Origin: Gnetum montanum
Taxonomy: Eukaryota > Streptophyta > Gnetopsida > Gnetales > Gnetaceae
Assembly: GCA_015680685.1 (NCBI GenBank)
Contig: MNCI01027001.1
Coordinates: forward strand, 212,701-276,700
Length of the DNA: 64,000 nucleotides
Reading direction: 5' to 3'
Shown: positions 34,471 to 47,130 of the stretch, one piece after another
Numbering within the stretch: position 1 is the stretch's first letter
How the letters are laid out: the number at the start of each line of letters is the position of its first letter
Made by a program: the position numbers and the translations under genes
Notes under the pieces: model-generated
Told to the model about the DNA's origin: nothing
The model's database searches: none
The model's input: the letters and a program-made list of their open reading frames with translations, nothing else

Positions 34471-34799
34471 TTTGATACCATTTAAAGGCCAAAAAAAGCA
34501 AATAGAGCTGTAATAAGACAAATAGAGAACATATAAGGTTATATAAAGGCCATCGAAGGTCAGCAAGGACCACAAGGCAACATAAGTCCAAGAAGAAGCC
34601 AAAACATTACATAATAAGTCAAAAATCAAGCAAAATAGGCTATATATGATAAAATTTGGTTAATATAGGCTAATAATGGTTAATGTTTTCTAGTTTTAGG
34701 CCTTAACAGGCCATGTTTTGAGGTTGCATGGCTATTAGGTGAGTTCAAGCATTAATCAGGGCTATTTAGACCAAAAAATTAAGTGTTTTAAGGCTTCCA

Positions 34800-37600
34800 C
34801 ATTGGGCTCAACATGGAAACAGGGGCCTTTAGTATGGAAACTAAAGAAAATAGGTTTTGGGATGCTCATAGGTCCAAAATTAAAGTTCTAGAACCTTCCC
34901 AAGGTAGCGCAAGGTCATATCCCTCAAAATTAAGCACTTTAGAGGTCTGTAAAGGTCAAAAAGTAGGTTTTGAAGCCTTCCCCCCTTATTTCCATGCTAG
35001 ATAGCATGAAAAAGAGGAGTTTTAGCATGGAGAACCAAAATCAAAGAAACAATAAGGTCAAACATGGTCAAATAGGCAACTAGAGTCTAAATTTGGAACT
35101 TGTGCATCTTTTGGTTTTGTTTTGGCATAATTTGAGGTCATTTTGAGTGTTAATAGGTGTTGAAATGGCTTCCCGCCTTCTTCCACGCTAGGCATAGTAT
35201 CCTTAGTGTGGAGAAATAGGGGGGCACTTATGTTATGAATTTAGAGTGATTTTGAGGAACTTTGATCAAGTTTCTAGGCCCCTAGGGCTACAAACTTCAA
35301 TTCTACAAGTTTTTGGCTAATGTTGGACACATTTGAAGGTTGTTTAAGAGCACTTAAGGTCTTCCCCCTTTTTTCTACACTAAGGGAGTTTCTCCAAAAT
35401 GGAAGAATGAGGGAAAAAGGTTTGGGAGGTTGAAATGAGATCAAACAAGCAAAATCTTGAGGTTATGAGGTCCTAAGGTTTTCCAGCATAGATCTTGGCT
35501 CCTAGGAGTGCAGGTTTCCCTCTTTGTTTCAACGTTGGGGAAGTTACTGTAGCATGGAAGAACTAAGAATCCTAGATCTAGGCCAATTTGGATCACAGTC
35601 AATGATGCATGTTACCTCCCATGGTTACCAAGGTTAAGGGCTATGGATCCATGTCAAAATTTAGCAGTTTTGGGCATCCCTAAGTGGTTTTTTTGGCTTC
35701 CCAACTTTCTTCCATGCTAGGGATAGAGAGATCAGTGTTGAAAATAAGGAGGAATGGATTTTTGATCATTTGGGATCGGTTTTGTAAAGTTTAAGGGCTC
35801 TAATAGCTAATGCTAGGGTTCTAGAGTGCATGAAAGATCATTTGAGGTCATTTTGAGGTGTTTAGGAGCCTCAAACAAGTCTTCCCCATTAAGTTTCCAC
35901 ACTAGGGACTAGCATGAAAGAACCATGAAACTCAGATCTAGGCCAAATTTGACCTCAATTCATTATGCATGTCAGGCTTTGGGGCTACCAGGGTTAAGGA
36001 CTAGGGTTTGGTGTCAAGTTTTGGTAATTCTGAGTATTTCTAAGTGTTTTTTGTAATTTACCCCTTCTTTACATGCTAGGGATGGAGATCTTAATGTAGA
36101 AAATAAGGGGAAAATATATTTTAATGTTTTTGCATTATTTTCAGTCATGGATGTAGGTCCTTGAGGTTGCTAGTGATGATGGTCACTGTCCAGTGTCAAA
36201 ATTCTATTTTTTTAAAGTTGATGAGTGGTTTTTAGACTTCCCCCATTTTTCCATGATATGGCTTCCATGCTCAACATAGAAAATTGTAGGAAAATATTTT
36301 TGGTGCTTTATGGTCACTTTCAGTAATCCATGCGTGTTCTCAAGTTTGTTGGTGTTTGACTACTAGCATTTGATATCGAAATTTGCCTATTTCAAGGGTT
36401 ATAAGATAATTTATGGACTTCCCCCTTTTTTTTTCACTTTGGGGCTTCCATGCTTAGAGTGGAAAATTTTGGGGAAAACTTTTTTGATCCTCTATGGTCA
36501 CTTTTGAGCATGCATGCAAGCTTCCAAGATTGCTGGCATCGACTGCTAACATTTGATGTCAAAATTTGGCTGTTTCAAGGGTCATAAGGTAATTTTTGAA
36601 CTTCCTTCTTTCATCCACACTAGGACTTCCATGTTAAACATGGAAAATTGGGGGAAAATGATTTTGGTCACTTTTAATTGATCTAGCTATGCATGAGTGC
36701 TCACAGGGTTGATGTCATTGGCCATTAGTGCCTAAGGTCAAGATTTGGTCATTTTGGGGGCTGTGAGGGGGTTTTAAGGCTTTTTCCCTTTTTTCCATGA
36801 TGAGGGTGGAAGGCTTAATGTGGAAGAGATCCCCCCTTAATGAATAAAGTTAGATCTAGGCCAAATCGATAGTTGATTGACCATGCATGTCAACCTTCGA
36901 GGTTACTGGTGTCAACGATCATTATTGGGTCTCATGATTTGATAGTTTGGAGGCTTCTAAGTGCCTCATGAAATCTACCCATTTATTCCACACTAGGAAT
37001 GGTGGCCCAAACTTTAATGAGAGGGGATGATAGTTTTGTATCATATTTAACCCATTTTGGGGCTTTTGAAAGCTTGAGAGGGTCTTAGTACAGCCTAGGG
37101 ATCACTAGGCATTAAGAAATGGTCAGTAGGTCATCAATTTAGGTTATTTTTGGCTTCCCCCCATCTATCCACACTAAGGGTAAAAGACTTATTATGGAAG
37201 AAGCCTCCCCCAATGTTGAACACATCAAATCCTAGATTTTGACTAGTTTTGACTAGGTTTGGTGAGTTTCCAAGGCTGCTAGAGATGCTTGGAGGGATTC
37301 TAGGTCATGTGGGCCTCACTTTGGGGTCAAACTTGTGCTAGATGGGTTTTGGGAAGAAAGAGTGATTATTACCTCCTTCTTCCACACTGGGCATTGTTGC
37401 CCTAGTGTGGAAACCCATGGTATTTAGCCTTGCTAATGTTTTTTCTAATTTTGAAAACTTGGGGTTGAAAAAGACAGGTTTGGGTTACCAAAAATAGAAA
37501 GATATTTGTAAATCTAATGAATTCGTAAAATGATAAACATGTTTCCACACTAGACATGGTATTCCCAACATGGATGCATGGGGGTAAGGTTTCCATAATG
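34800..37600 (+). repeat. approximately 180 bp tandem array with an inverted repeat in each unit
   Basis: About fifteen diverged units begin with a C-rich phrase (CTTCCCCC then TTTTTTCCACACTAGGG) at about 34975, 35165, 35360, 35515, 35695, 35880, 36058, 36235, 36416, 36598, 36780, 36968, 37155, 37370 and 37538. Spacing is 155-215 bp, mostly about 180. Within many units TTCCACACTAGGG is followed after a short loop by its complement (CCTTAGTGTGGAA); 37380-37420 is the clearest. The array ends about 400 bp before the start of the opposite-strand gene at 38020, so it may have held its promoter. No coding sequence was seen. Confidence 0.75.
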
Positions 37601-38019
37601 TTTTAAGTGTCAAAATTGGTACAAATCTCAGCGTTGATGCAAGTTTTGGTCAAAAGTGAAGGTGCAAGGTGGGGCCCAAAATCCAAAAATTTAAAATTTT
37701 GAAAAGTGGATTTTTTTCCACCAAAAACCAATGTGAACTAGACTTTCCCCCATTTTTCTTTAGTGTACTTGTAGTTATGGTGCATTGAATTAGCAATTTG
37801 GATTTCATTTAGGCTTTAGATGGGTTTTATATGTCAAGTTTTGCAATTTTTGAGCGTAATTATCATTCTACAATAATAGTGTATTGGAGGAGAGATTTGG
37901 TAGAGATTTTTGTGGTAGCCACAAGCAATTTTTAGTGTGGAAGCCTCCAATCTCCCCTGCAGCCAAGATAGAACTCCTATCTTCTCCCAAGTTCCATCTT
38001 CCTCAACATTGAGCTTGCC

Positions 38020-41000
38020 ATGGCACCCAAAAAAAGAGGAGGAAAGAGTAAAAATCCCATGATCTAGAGGATGGATGAGCATTCAAGGAAATTTTTGTAG
38101 GTTCCTAGGCCTATCTATATCCATGACCCATATATCACTACTCCAAGGTAGGCAATTCTACCTATTTTTGTGGCTTTTTTAGTTTTTTGCTTTCTAGATG
38201 TTGAGGCCATTTTTTAAGATCTACTTTAGTAGAGGGATTAAAATGGAATTTTGATGAGATCCCATCTCTTATTTTGGATTCTCCCATGTAGATCTATAGT
38301 TGTTTAATTACTTTAGCTTTTGTAGATTTGATTTTGAAAATAGGGCTTGTTGTTTTATGCTTTTTTTCTCAAAATTTTAGGGTATGGCCATTTTTTTAGA
38401 TCTAGGCCCTAGGATTTATTAAGATCAAATTTTTTAAAAATCCTACCCCATTATTTTGATGTGAATTTCAATTTTTTTTGGCTATTTTGACTATTTCAAT
38501 GACTATGTGAAATTTAGGCTTTGAGATTTTTGAAGTTTTGCTATGAAAGAGTAAGCAAAGTTGTGTATCTTGTCGTAGTGAAACTACTACATATTCGTAA
38601 AATTAAAGGTTATGGGTTTGTAGCACTTTTTTAAATATTTTCAATTGTTGTTGTCTTATTTAATTTGACTTTGAAATGAGAAGTTATGGTTGTTTTTCTA
38701 ATGTTGTGCAGTTAGGTTGTTTGTGCTACTTTTGTAATTTTATGTAGATTTATGAAATTCTTATGAGAAAACAGCAAAATTTTTTGCTATTTTTTATCAT
38801 GGTTGCATAGGCTTTGGCTTTAGCTTTCCAATGGAAGTGGAATCACTTTGATTGGACTTAAAAACAAATTTTTTATGAATTTTTTGCTATGGCTGTGTGA
38901 ATCAAGGCAAAACTCATGATTATAGTATATTTCCCAAAATAGAAGTGGTTGATATGCTTAATTTTGCTTTTTTCTAGAAGAGTAAAAGGATTTCTATTTT
39001 AAATAATTTTTTACCATGGATACATGACTTTCTCTAAGTTTATCATGCTTTTTCTAAATTTTTGCATAGTTTAAATGTTTTTTCCAAATTTATACATGCT
39101 TTGCATAATTTAGATGACTTTTCTAAACTTATGCTTGTTTTTTCTCCAAACTTATGCATAATTTAGATGGTTTTTCTAAACTTATGCATAATTTAGACTA
39201 AGATATAGTTTTGGTTATAAAGGCAATAAAATGTGGTAATAATGCTTTTATGGAATTTCTTAAGCTAATTTAGATAAACATCTAAGAGCTTTTAACAAAA
39301 GCTAATTTCACCTTTGTCTTAAGAAATTTTTTCTAAATTTTTTGAGCAATTTCAATTGTTCATGATGTAAGAATATGCAAGGTTGTAATAATGTTTTCTT
39401 GTGAAATTACTCAGACTAATTTAGAAAAACACCTTAGAGCTTTTTACAAAGGCTAATTTCACCTCTAACTTAGGAAAATTTTTGAGCAATTTCAGTTGTT
39501 CATGATGCAAGAATATGCAAGGTTGTAATAATGTTTTTTTTTTTGCAATTACTTAGGCTAATTTAGAAAAACACCTTAGAGATTTTTACAAAGGCTAATT
39601 TCACCTTTGACTACATGTTTTGTCTAAATTGTTAAGAAATTCTAATTGGTCATAATGTTTTTGTTTTGTTTCATGAAGGGTCTTCTTGAGGCCTATTCTC
39701 ATCATAGTGGAACTAGTTGGTATTTTGTGCTACATTGGTCATCCCAAGACCAATACTCCACCACATGACATGCCTCTTGGAAAGCTGTCATTGTGGTTTT
39801 GGCCTAGGACAAGGGACTTCCTTGCCTACCTCCTTAGGAACTTTAGTGTGATGTTGTGGTCACACTTATCTGCGGATGTAGTCAGGGTCATTGTGGAGAC
39901 CTTGTTGCCTTAGGTGTTTGGCCTAATTACCAAACACATTACTAACAAGCCACTGCCTAAGATTATAGGGGGATCAACAAAGGTCATAAGTCCATGCTAC
40001 CTTTCAGAGATCTAGACAATGCTAGAGTATAGTCAGTATAATACTGACAATACTTTTATGGTGGTGCATAAAGCCCACACATTATTCTAAAATCCATCAG
40101 GCATCGTGCATCATCTAAAAGGATAAACATGGTTATTGTAATTCTTTTCTATGGTTGTAGCTTGATTACCTTACCTAACTTCATTAATTTAACTTCTTGC
40201 AGGTACAAGGTCAACGATTAGGGCTTGATCATCAATGATCAAATCCTAGCAGTGGCTCAAATTTCTTTAGATGAAATCACCAAGATTCCCCAAATTAGAG
40301 TTGCTATGTATCAATAGTTAAGAGGGGATTTTGATGAATACACCACCAGGTTTAACCTTGTATACAAAATGTACAAGGATGATGAGATGATGCACAGCTG
40401 GTGGTTAGATGTTGATAGCATAAATGAAACCCTTGTAGCTGGAACCTTCACATCTTAGAAGAAAAGTAAAGGTGAACATATAAATTTTAGTGTTTTTATG
40501 GCTTTAGGTGTCTTATTTCTTTTCTTGGTTGATAGAATTGCTCATATGGATGCTAACCTTTGGTTATTGCTTTGCAAGACCTTCCACTTTAGCTGATGTC
40601 GCTATACCACTTTCACGTGCATGCCATGAGGATACCCTCATCCTAAAGTTTGATGATGTGACATCAGTGTAGAAGTGTCTAAAGGAACAATTACTTGGAT
40701 GCATTCAAGTAAACATCTAGCATGCAAGTTTGCTCAATGTATTTATAGCACCTATTCCTTCCATTCCTACTATGGAGATGTTGCATGTTATTGACTCCTT
40801 TGATGAGGAGGTTGGTTGCTTTAGCACCATCATTTGAGGTGTTAAGGTGAACATTGACATATGTGTTAGCTTTTTTGTGACTTGTTTGGTGTTCTTGCTA
40901 ATTGAGCAAAGGTTCCCACCATAGTAAGGGAGTTGGGCGATCGTGAGGAAGTTCTAAAGTGGCTTGGCATCAATGTGGGCCACTCTAGAATTTTGATGGA

Positions 41001-43226
41001 TAACTTTATGAACCCTAATGCAAAGGAATCATATCCTTTATTTAGGTCTTGTGCATTTCCCAAAATGCTATCACCAAAGAAGGTAATTGGCCTAGCACAA
41101 GGATGGACTTTGAAGAAGGTCTTGATGGAGGACATCAAATTTGATTAGGCTACTACTTTGGCTACTGGGCTTTGAGAGGAGATCCTTAGACTCTGTGTTG
41201 ACACCTCTATGATAATCCATATGCACTTTACATTTTTTGTAGATTATCTAAAGAGGTTTATAGAGTTTCTAGTGGTGTATAGGAATGGGCGATGGATTTT
41301 CCAAGATCCAAGCCAACTTTCTAGGCCTTGGATAAAGCACATTTATTCAATAGTGTAGGCCTAGAACCCACCAAAGGGGATGGATGAAATATTATTCATC
41401 ACGACTAAGAATCTTGATGTTAGGCAGTGCAAGTCTCTTGACAGTACTAATGATGATGAGTCCCTCTCATTTCTTGCTAGTGTTCAAGATGCTAGATGAC
41501 AATGCAAGAAGGTTAAAGAGGTAGCTAGAGGAAAAATCAAGAGACCTATAGAGGAGGCACTCCCAACATCATATCAACCTACCTCGATGAAGCTTAAGTT
41601 TAAGCTTAAGCCATCATAGTAGGTAGTTGCAGGTATGCTTTGTTTAAATTTGGCTATTTCATGGTTTAAGTTTTTATGGCTACTTTATGGTTTTATGTGT
41701 TAATCAATTTATATGTGATATGGTTGTAGATAAGCTTTAGGTTATAGTAGCCCAACTTGCTATGGAGGCAAAACAAAGGCATGTAGAGGAGGCACTCCTA
41801 AAGTAACCCAATGGTTGATGGACTTATTGATGTTTGTGTAGATGATCTAGATGCCTTGTTTGGAGAGGCAGTACCAAGTACCTCTTCCATCATCATTTCA
41901 TAGGAGGAAGAGGAAGAGGAGCTAGATATGCCTATGCTTCACTATTTTCACTATATTTCATTGGTTATATTTGGCCATCATCCTAACCTTTCAATGATTA
42001 TTATGCTTATAGTAGTTCATGAGCCACTAGTGCAAGCTACCATCCCTAGGTTTTGTGTGAAACCATGGGTAGAGACTCCAAACAAAGTGGAGTTCCTACA
42101 TGGAATGGCTAAGGACATCATTGATCAATTGCATCAGGTTGCACTTGAGATACATAAGGATGTTGTTTTATGTGCTTCAATCTTAGGCTTTGTTTGCATT
42201 ATGGCTATCTTAGGTTTTGTCGTACAATTGTATTTTATGCTTTATGTAGTATCATCTGTGGAGTTGGACCCTAGTAGAGGCATGGATGTAGACTCCTTGC
42301 TTAGACTTCCCTCTAATGTTTCTAGTGTACCTGTGAAGTTGTATGATACTACCACTAATTTAGCAATGTCATGTGCAAAAGCTTCATGGAAGCTAGAGAG
42401 ATCCAATGAATCCCTATGGGAGGAAGTTGTGGCCTTGAGGGAAAAGATTCAAGGGTAGGAGGATATGATTAGGGATCTCCAAGACCATAAAGCCTTTGTG
42501 GAAGCCCAAGTGGCTAAATTAGGGGATTTATGGACTAAGAAGATCACATGGGCCCACTACTACCATGTTGTTTAGGACAAAGTAGCAATCCTATGGGAGA
42601 TGGTAGAACAATTTATGCAGATGGACCTCATCTTCCAAAAGGTTAAGGACTATAAGGATCATTGTGATTGGGTCCTAGAGTGGGACAAAACACAAAAGGC
42701 CCACACATGTTAGTATAAGATCAATCATGGGGCCTACTTAAATTGGCTTAAGGAAGAGTTGATTGAATAGCACAAGAGAGAGCTATTCATTTAGGGGATC
42801 TAGGAAGAAAGTGCTTATTGACTTTTTGGAAGTACTCTTAAGGTGGAGTAGTCCCCTACTCTTCAGATCCCCATGGTTGCAGGTTAGACCTCTACAACTG
42901 CTACTACTCATAAGCCTCCTACTTGGATTTCTATAGATAGGTCTAACATTCTTTTTGGTGTTGATCTTGGGGATGTTGATTGGGTTAACATGACAAAGGA
43001 CCAGATCCTCCATCATTTGAAGGAAGGCCTTCCCCTTCTATTCCAGGAAGTAATGGACTTGGACTCTCTACAGGTTTGATATATTTTATGTTTTAAGTTA
43101 TTATTTTTGCTATTGGTTACTAGCTAACTATATGTTATTGCATTTTAGGCCTTAGGAGACATTGGTAGCCCTAGTAGTGAGGGTGGGAATTATCCACCAG
43201 TTCCTCCTTCGAATGCCACTCAATAG
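38020..43226 (+). pseudogene. antisense multi-exon ORF of E2, between RT and protease
   Basis: Exons are proposed from frame and splice sites. Exon 1 is 38020-38147 (ATG; MAPKKRGGKSKNPM, a basic, NLS-like start; donor CCAAG|GTAGGC). Exon 2 is 39679 to about 40120 (RPILIIVELVGILCYIGHPK, then LWFWPRTRDFLAYLLRNFSV). Exon 3 is 40203 to about 40467. Exon 4 is about 40575-41632. Exon 5 is 41730 to about 42163 (VETPNKVEFLHGMAKDIIDQ). Exon 6 is 42250-43074, helical. Exon 7 is 43149-43226, Pro-rich with stop TAG. The intron 43075-43148 (CAG|GTTTGA...TTTTAG|GCC) joins in phase 0. In-frame stops are frequent. The product would exceed 700 residues and I recognise no domain. A homologous gene in the same antisense place occurs in E3, so it belongs to the element and is not a chance insertion. 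Confidence 0.7.
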
Positions 43227-43524
43227 CCTCTTTTAGTTTAGCTTGTTGGCTATTTATTTTTGTCTCTATGTTGATGGCTATGGTTAGCCAGAACTATGTT
43301 ATGGATGGTTATTCTTTGGAATCATTGTTACACATTATGGTTATAGCTACATGTTATGGACATTTTAATTTTAAATTTGAATATTTGGCTTTATATTTTT
43401 TTGGCTATATGCATCTATGTCGTAAACATTAAAAATGGCTATGTTGATGTTTTTTATTATAAAATCAAATGGCTAATTGATGCGATAATAGGCTAAGAAA
43501 TGAGAGATATGGTAATAAAGGGGA

Positions 43525-43715
43525 TGTTTGCTAGTTGTAGGCCATTGCAGCCACAATTTATACAATTTTGCTAGTTAAAGGCCATGGTACGCGATATTGC
43601 CAGTTTAGAGTCTTAGCAGACTATAGTGCCAATTTAACATCTTAGCATATGAGAATGCTAGTTTAAGGTTATAGCATACTGTAATGCTAGTTTAAGGTCA
43701 TAGTGAATCATTTTT
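43525..43715 (-). repeat. copies of the dispersed 28 bp motif in E2
   Basis: Six or so units of GCTAGTTTAAGGTCATAGCA type lie just after the end of the antisense gene and before the protease. Together with 34330-34470 they bracket the antisense region on both sides. Confidence 0.6.
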
Positions 43716-44099
43716 AAAAGAGACACTTTTTTAATGTTTAAAACATTAGTAAAAATAAAGAAAGGTTATAGAAAATAAGTAATAATGAAAATAAATTTAG
43801 GCCACATGCATAGGCTGCATGCATGAAATAACAAAGATATAATAAATTGCAAAAGAAAAAAATATATTTGGCTATCAGTGTATCTAGTCATAGACACATG
43901 GGAAGGTTAAGGTAAACTTTACTTGTGCAGAGTCTTCCTAATCTTTGCAAGATTAGGGAGTAAGTAAGGCCTATTCTGCATGATCTTTTATTTGCCATCT
44001 CCTTTGCTTGCAATGCTAAAAGGGAGTTCATCCCATAATGTATCCCATTACCTATCATTGTCATCATTGGTTATCTTGGGCTTTTGCTCTTCATGGCTA

Positions 44100-44640
44100 G
44101 GAGCTTCTTCTTGAAGCTCCACTTTGGAGCCTTGTTCTATGTCTACATTGTTGACAGTTGGGGGAGTTGTGTTGTCACCATGAATGATGATTTCACCTCC
44201 CTCATAAGGAAGGTGAATTTCTTGGTTGATGGGTGAGGAGATAGCTCGTAATTAAGCCAACCAAGGTCTTCCCAGGATTAGGTTGAACCCTGGTATCTCT
44301 TCCACCACCAAGAAGTTTGCAGTTGTAGGGAATTATTCTCTAGCTACAAAATCCAAGGAGATAGATCCCTTGACAACAACTCTTAATCCATTGAAGGACT
44401 TAAGAGCTACAGTGGTTGTAGGTTGTACTTGCTTAGTTAAGCCCAAGTGTTCAATGATGGTGTATGGGATGATGTTGGTTGTAGCTCCATCATCAACATG
44501 CACTTGATGTATTTTAAATTTTCCTATGTGTATGGTTATGAATAAAGAGGGTGTTATCACCTCATCATTTTAGGGATTAACCTTAATGTTTCCATCATGA
44601 AATGTTAATGGTGTTGACTTTCCCTTCCCTCATGAGGACA
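44100..44640 (-). pseudogene. E2 aspartic protease
   Basis: The open segment 44333-44560 contains the active site VHVDDGATTNIIPYTII (Asp-Gly-Ala in place of the common Asp-Ser/Thr-Gly) and VALKSFNGLRVVVKGSI. It continues after a stop to GFNLILGRPWLA near 44251-44292, the conserved ILGRPW box of Gypsy proteases, and SSPINQEIHLPYEGGEI. Retroviral-type proteases cut the gag-pol polyprotein. On the element's strand it is followed by the antisense gene and not by RT. Confidence 0.8.
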
Positions 44641-47130
44641 GAATGATTACTACATGGATGGCTTCCTCATTAGTGGGAATATCCTCACTAATTAGTATGA
44701 AGGTCAACATTTTGACTAGTACCTCACGATGTGTGGCAGAAGTTATGATCAGGTCATACAAGCTTAGGGTTATGTTTTTTTGCTCAAAGGACTACCTGAC
44801 TTAGTCCACTGCACTAAAGAATTTTTTGTTGTTGGTCATGGGCTTTTCATCCTTGTTGTGCTTTACTTCCTTCATGCATCCTAAAATGCAAACTTTGGCT
44901 TTAGGCTATGGTTGTGGCTCTTCTTTGTTGTCTTGGTTATGGCATTTAGTACCCTCCTGGGCCTTGTTGGTTGAAGGAGATGGGAAAGAGAAGGTCATAC
45001 GTATAGCTGAAATAAGAGTGGGTTTCAGTGGGCCCACTTTCTTTTATGCCTTCAGCTGCATGTCTCCCTTGTTGTTAGGCTTTTGCTTATGCTTCTTTCT
45101 TTGGTTGGCTAAAATTTTTTGGTTGTCAATCATTGGCTCTAAGAAAGAGGTGATAGCATTGGCCATCACAAGGGGGCATTGTGCAGTTGTTTGGGCTATG
45201 GCTATTTGGGTTGTATTAGGTTGAGAGACCTTGATGAAAAAAGGTTTCCTCAAAGGTATTTGTGATGGTACTCTTACAACGAAGGGAGATCTTGAGCTAT
45301 GGAAAATTGAAGAAGCTCTTTCATTGTATAGGAGTACTTGAATCACGAATGGTTCTCTTATAGATCTCTAGCTTTCTTTGATGTTGAATGCCAAAATAAC
45401 ATAAGAACTATCATTAGCATTCAATAGGTATTTATAGACCTACATCAACTAGTTTTGTGGTTGAACTAGATTAGAAGCATCTAAAACCAATTCCCCCATA
45501 CCTATCATCCTTTGCAAGTCATCCTTTAGTGTAAGGTAGAANNNNNNNNNNNNNNNNNNNNNNNNNNNNNNNNNNNNNNNNNNNNNNNNNNNNNNNNNNN
45601 NNNNNNNNNNNNNNNNNNNNNNNNNNNNNNNNNNNNNNNNNNNNNNNNNNNNNNNNNNNNNNNNNNNNNNNNNNNNNNNNNNNNNNNNNNNNNNNNNNNN
45701 NNNNNNNNNNNNNNNNNNNNNNNNNNNNNNNNNNNNNNNNNNNNNNNNNNNNNNNNNNNNNNNNNNNNNNNNNNNNNNNNNNNNNNNNNNNNNNNNCCCT
45801 TAGGCGGGTTGAACTTCAGCCCTTAGTTCATGATCTTGGTTTCCTTGGTTATAGTTGCTATGGTAGTATTGTTTTATTTACTCTTTTCTTTGTCTCTTCT
45901 AGTGTGTTGGTTTTTATATGAGATATAGGCTAGATCATGGCTGGCCTCCATGACATCTTCCATATTTTTGATTTGCAAGAATGCTTAGCTCAAAGGCCAT
46001 GGATCAAGATAGTAGAGTTTAGACTTGATGAAGTCATTAATTTCTCCCTTGAATATGGCTAACAATTGGGATTAAGCTACGGGCTCTAGTATTTCATTTA
46101 GTAGTCCATTCCATCACTAAATGAATTTTTGTTCAGGTTCTATCTTCATAAGTTGGTCAAGCATTGTATCAGGCTTCAAGTTATACTTGAAGTGGTTGAC
46201 AAACTGGGCTACTAAGTCTTCTAGAGAGGATATAGACGTGATACCAATGGACTGCTTTCCTAGTCAAATACATAGGAAAAATCCTCATGATGGTATGAGG
46301 CCATGAATACAAGAGTAAACATTCAAATCAGAAGGTAATAAGGTGAACATTAGGATCACCTTGTTTGTTATATTTGTTAAATTGTGGAATGGGGACACCA
46401 GGAGTAAGTGTGAAGGATGGGACTATAGGACTTATGGGATCATTTTGGTAGAAGTCCATAATCTTGATGGTTTGGGTGGTAGAGGCTTTAAGTCTTTTCA
46501 ACTTCTCTGTTAGGTCTTGGATCATTTGAAAGGCTTGATCCAAGCCTTGTAGTGGTCCCATAGTTTGTGAAGTTTGTACATAAGGTTGTGGCATTTCTTG
46601 TGGCCTTGTTATGGATTACATGATGGAAGTAAAAGGTTGTGTTATGGTTATGGCTTGTGGACCAAACAAGGAAAAAATATTTCTGCCAATACTTGAGGCA
46701 CAAATGGGACAAACATGGTGTTTGGCCCTTGTGTTGTTGGGGGTCTCATGGTGGAACCCATGTGAGTAGTTAATGGATTTGCAATGGTAAAATCCATCAT
46801 TGATGATTTTGTATATCAAGGCTATGTTGCAAATGGCACTGATGCATTATATTTTGTTGTTTGTGGCATTAATTGAGTGTGATGTGTAGCTACAATTGGC
46901 ATGGGATCTATCATAGTAGGGCATGGAAGAGTGGAAGATGATGGCACCATGCCCTTGGATAAAAAAAACATTAGGGAAAGGTTTTGTGATGTTGGGGGAT
47001 GTTTGTTGGAACAATCCTCCAAGGATGTTTTTAGGCTTAGATTTAGCCCTAAATTCATCCTGCTCTTTATGTTGTTCTCCAAAGGTAGGCTAGTCATCTT
47101 CCTCTTTTGCAGAAATTAGTTAGGCTAGGA
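44640..47130 (-). pseudogene. E2 gag
   Basis: The N-terminal part (46600-47130) is low in recognisable motifs. 46328-46594 is open: LDQAFQMIQDLTEKLKRLKA, then IPQFNKYNKQGDPNVHLITF, the usual start of the gag core. After stops the core continues as EDLVAQFVNHFKYNLKPDTM and INDFIKSKLYYLDPWPLS, almost matching E3's core at 55440-55660. The zinc-knuckle region falls in the N gap. 44700-45540 continues as a Ser/Pro/Lys-rich spacer leading to the protease (open at 45044-45346). Confidence 0.75.
45542..45796. other. assembly gap, 255 N
   Basis: Run of N inside the gag region of E2. By comparison with E3 (about 55900-56200) it should hold the zinc-knuckle segment. Confidence 0.95.

Noticed and set aside
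38020-43226. That the antisense gene region is a separate transposon nested in E2
   Set aside because: No LTRs, terminal inverted repeats or target duplications were seen around it, and the same gene sits at the same place in E3, so an element-borne gene is the better reading. It remains open to test.
44826-45224. Plus-strand open frame of 132 codons with hydrophobic stretches
   Set aside because: Opposite strand of E2's gag-protease spacer, which aligns with E3 on the minus strand. Unlike 38020-43226 it has no homologue on this strand in E3.
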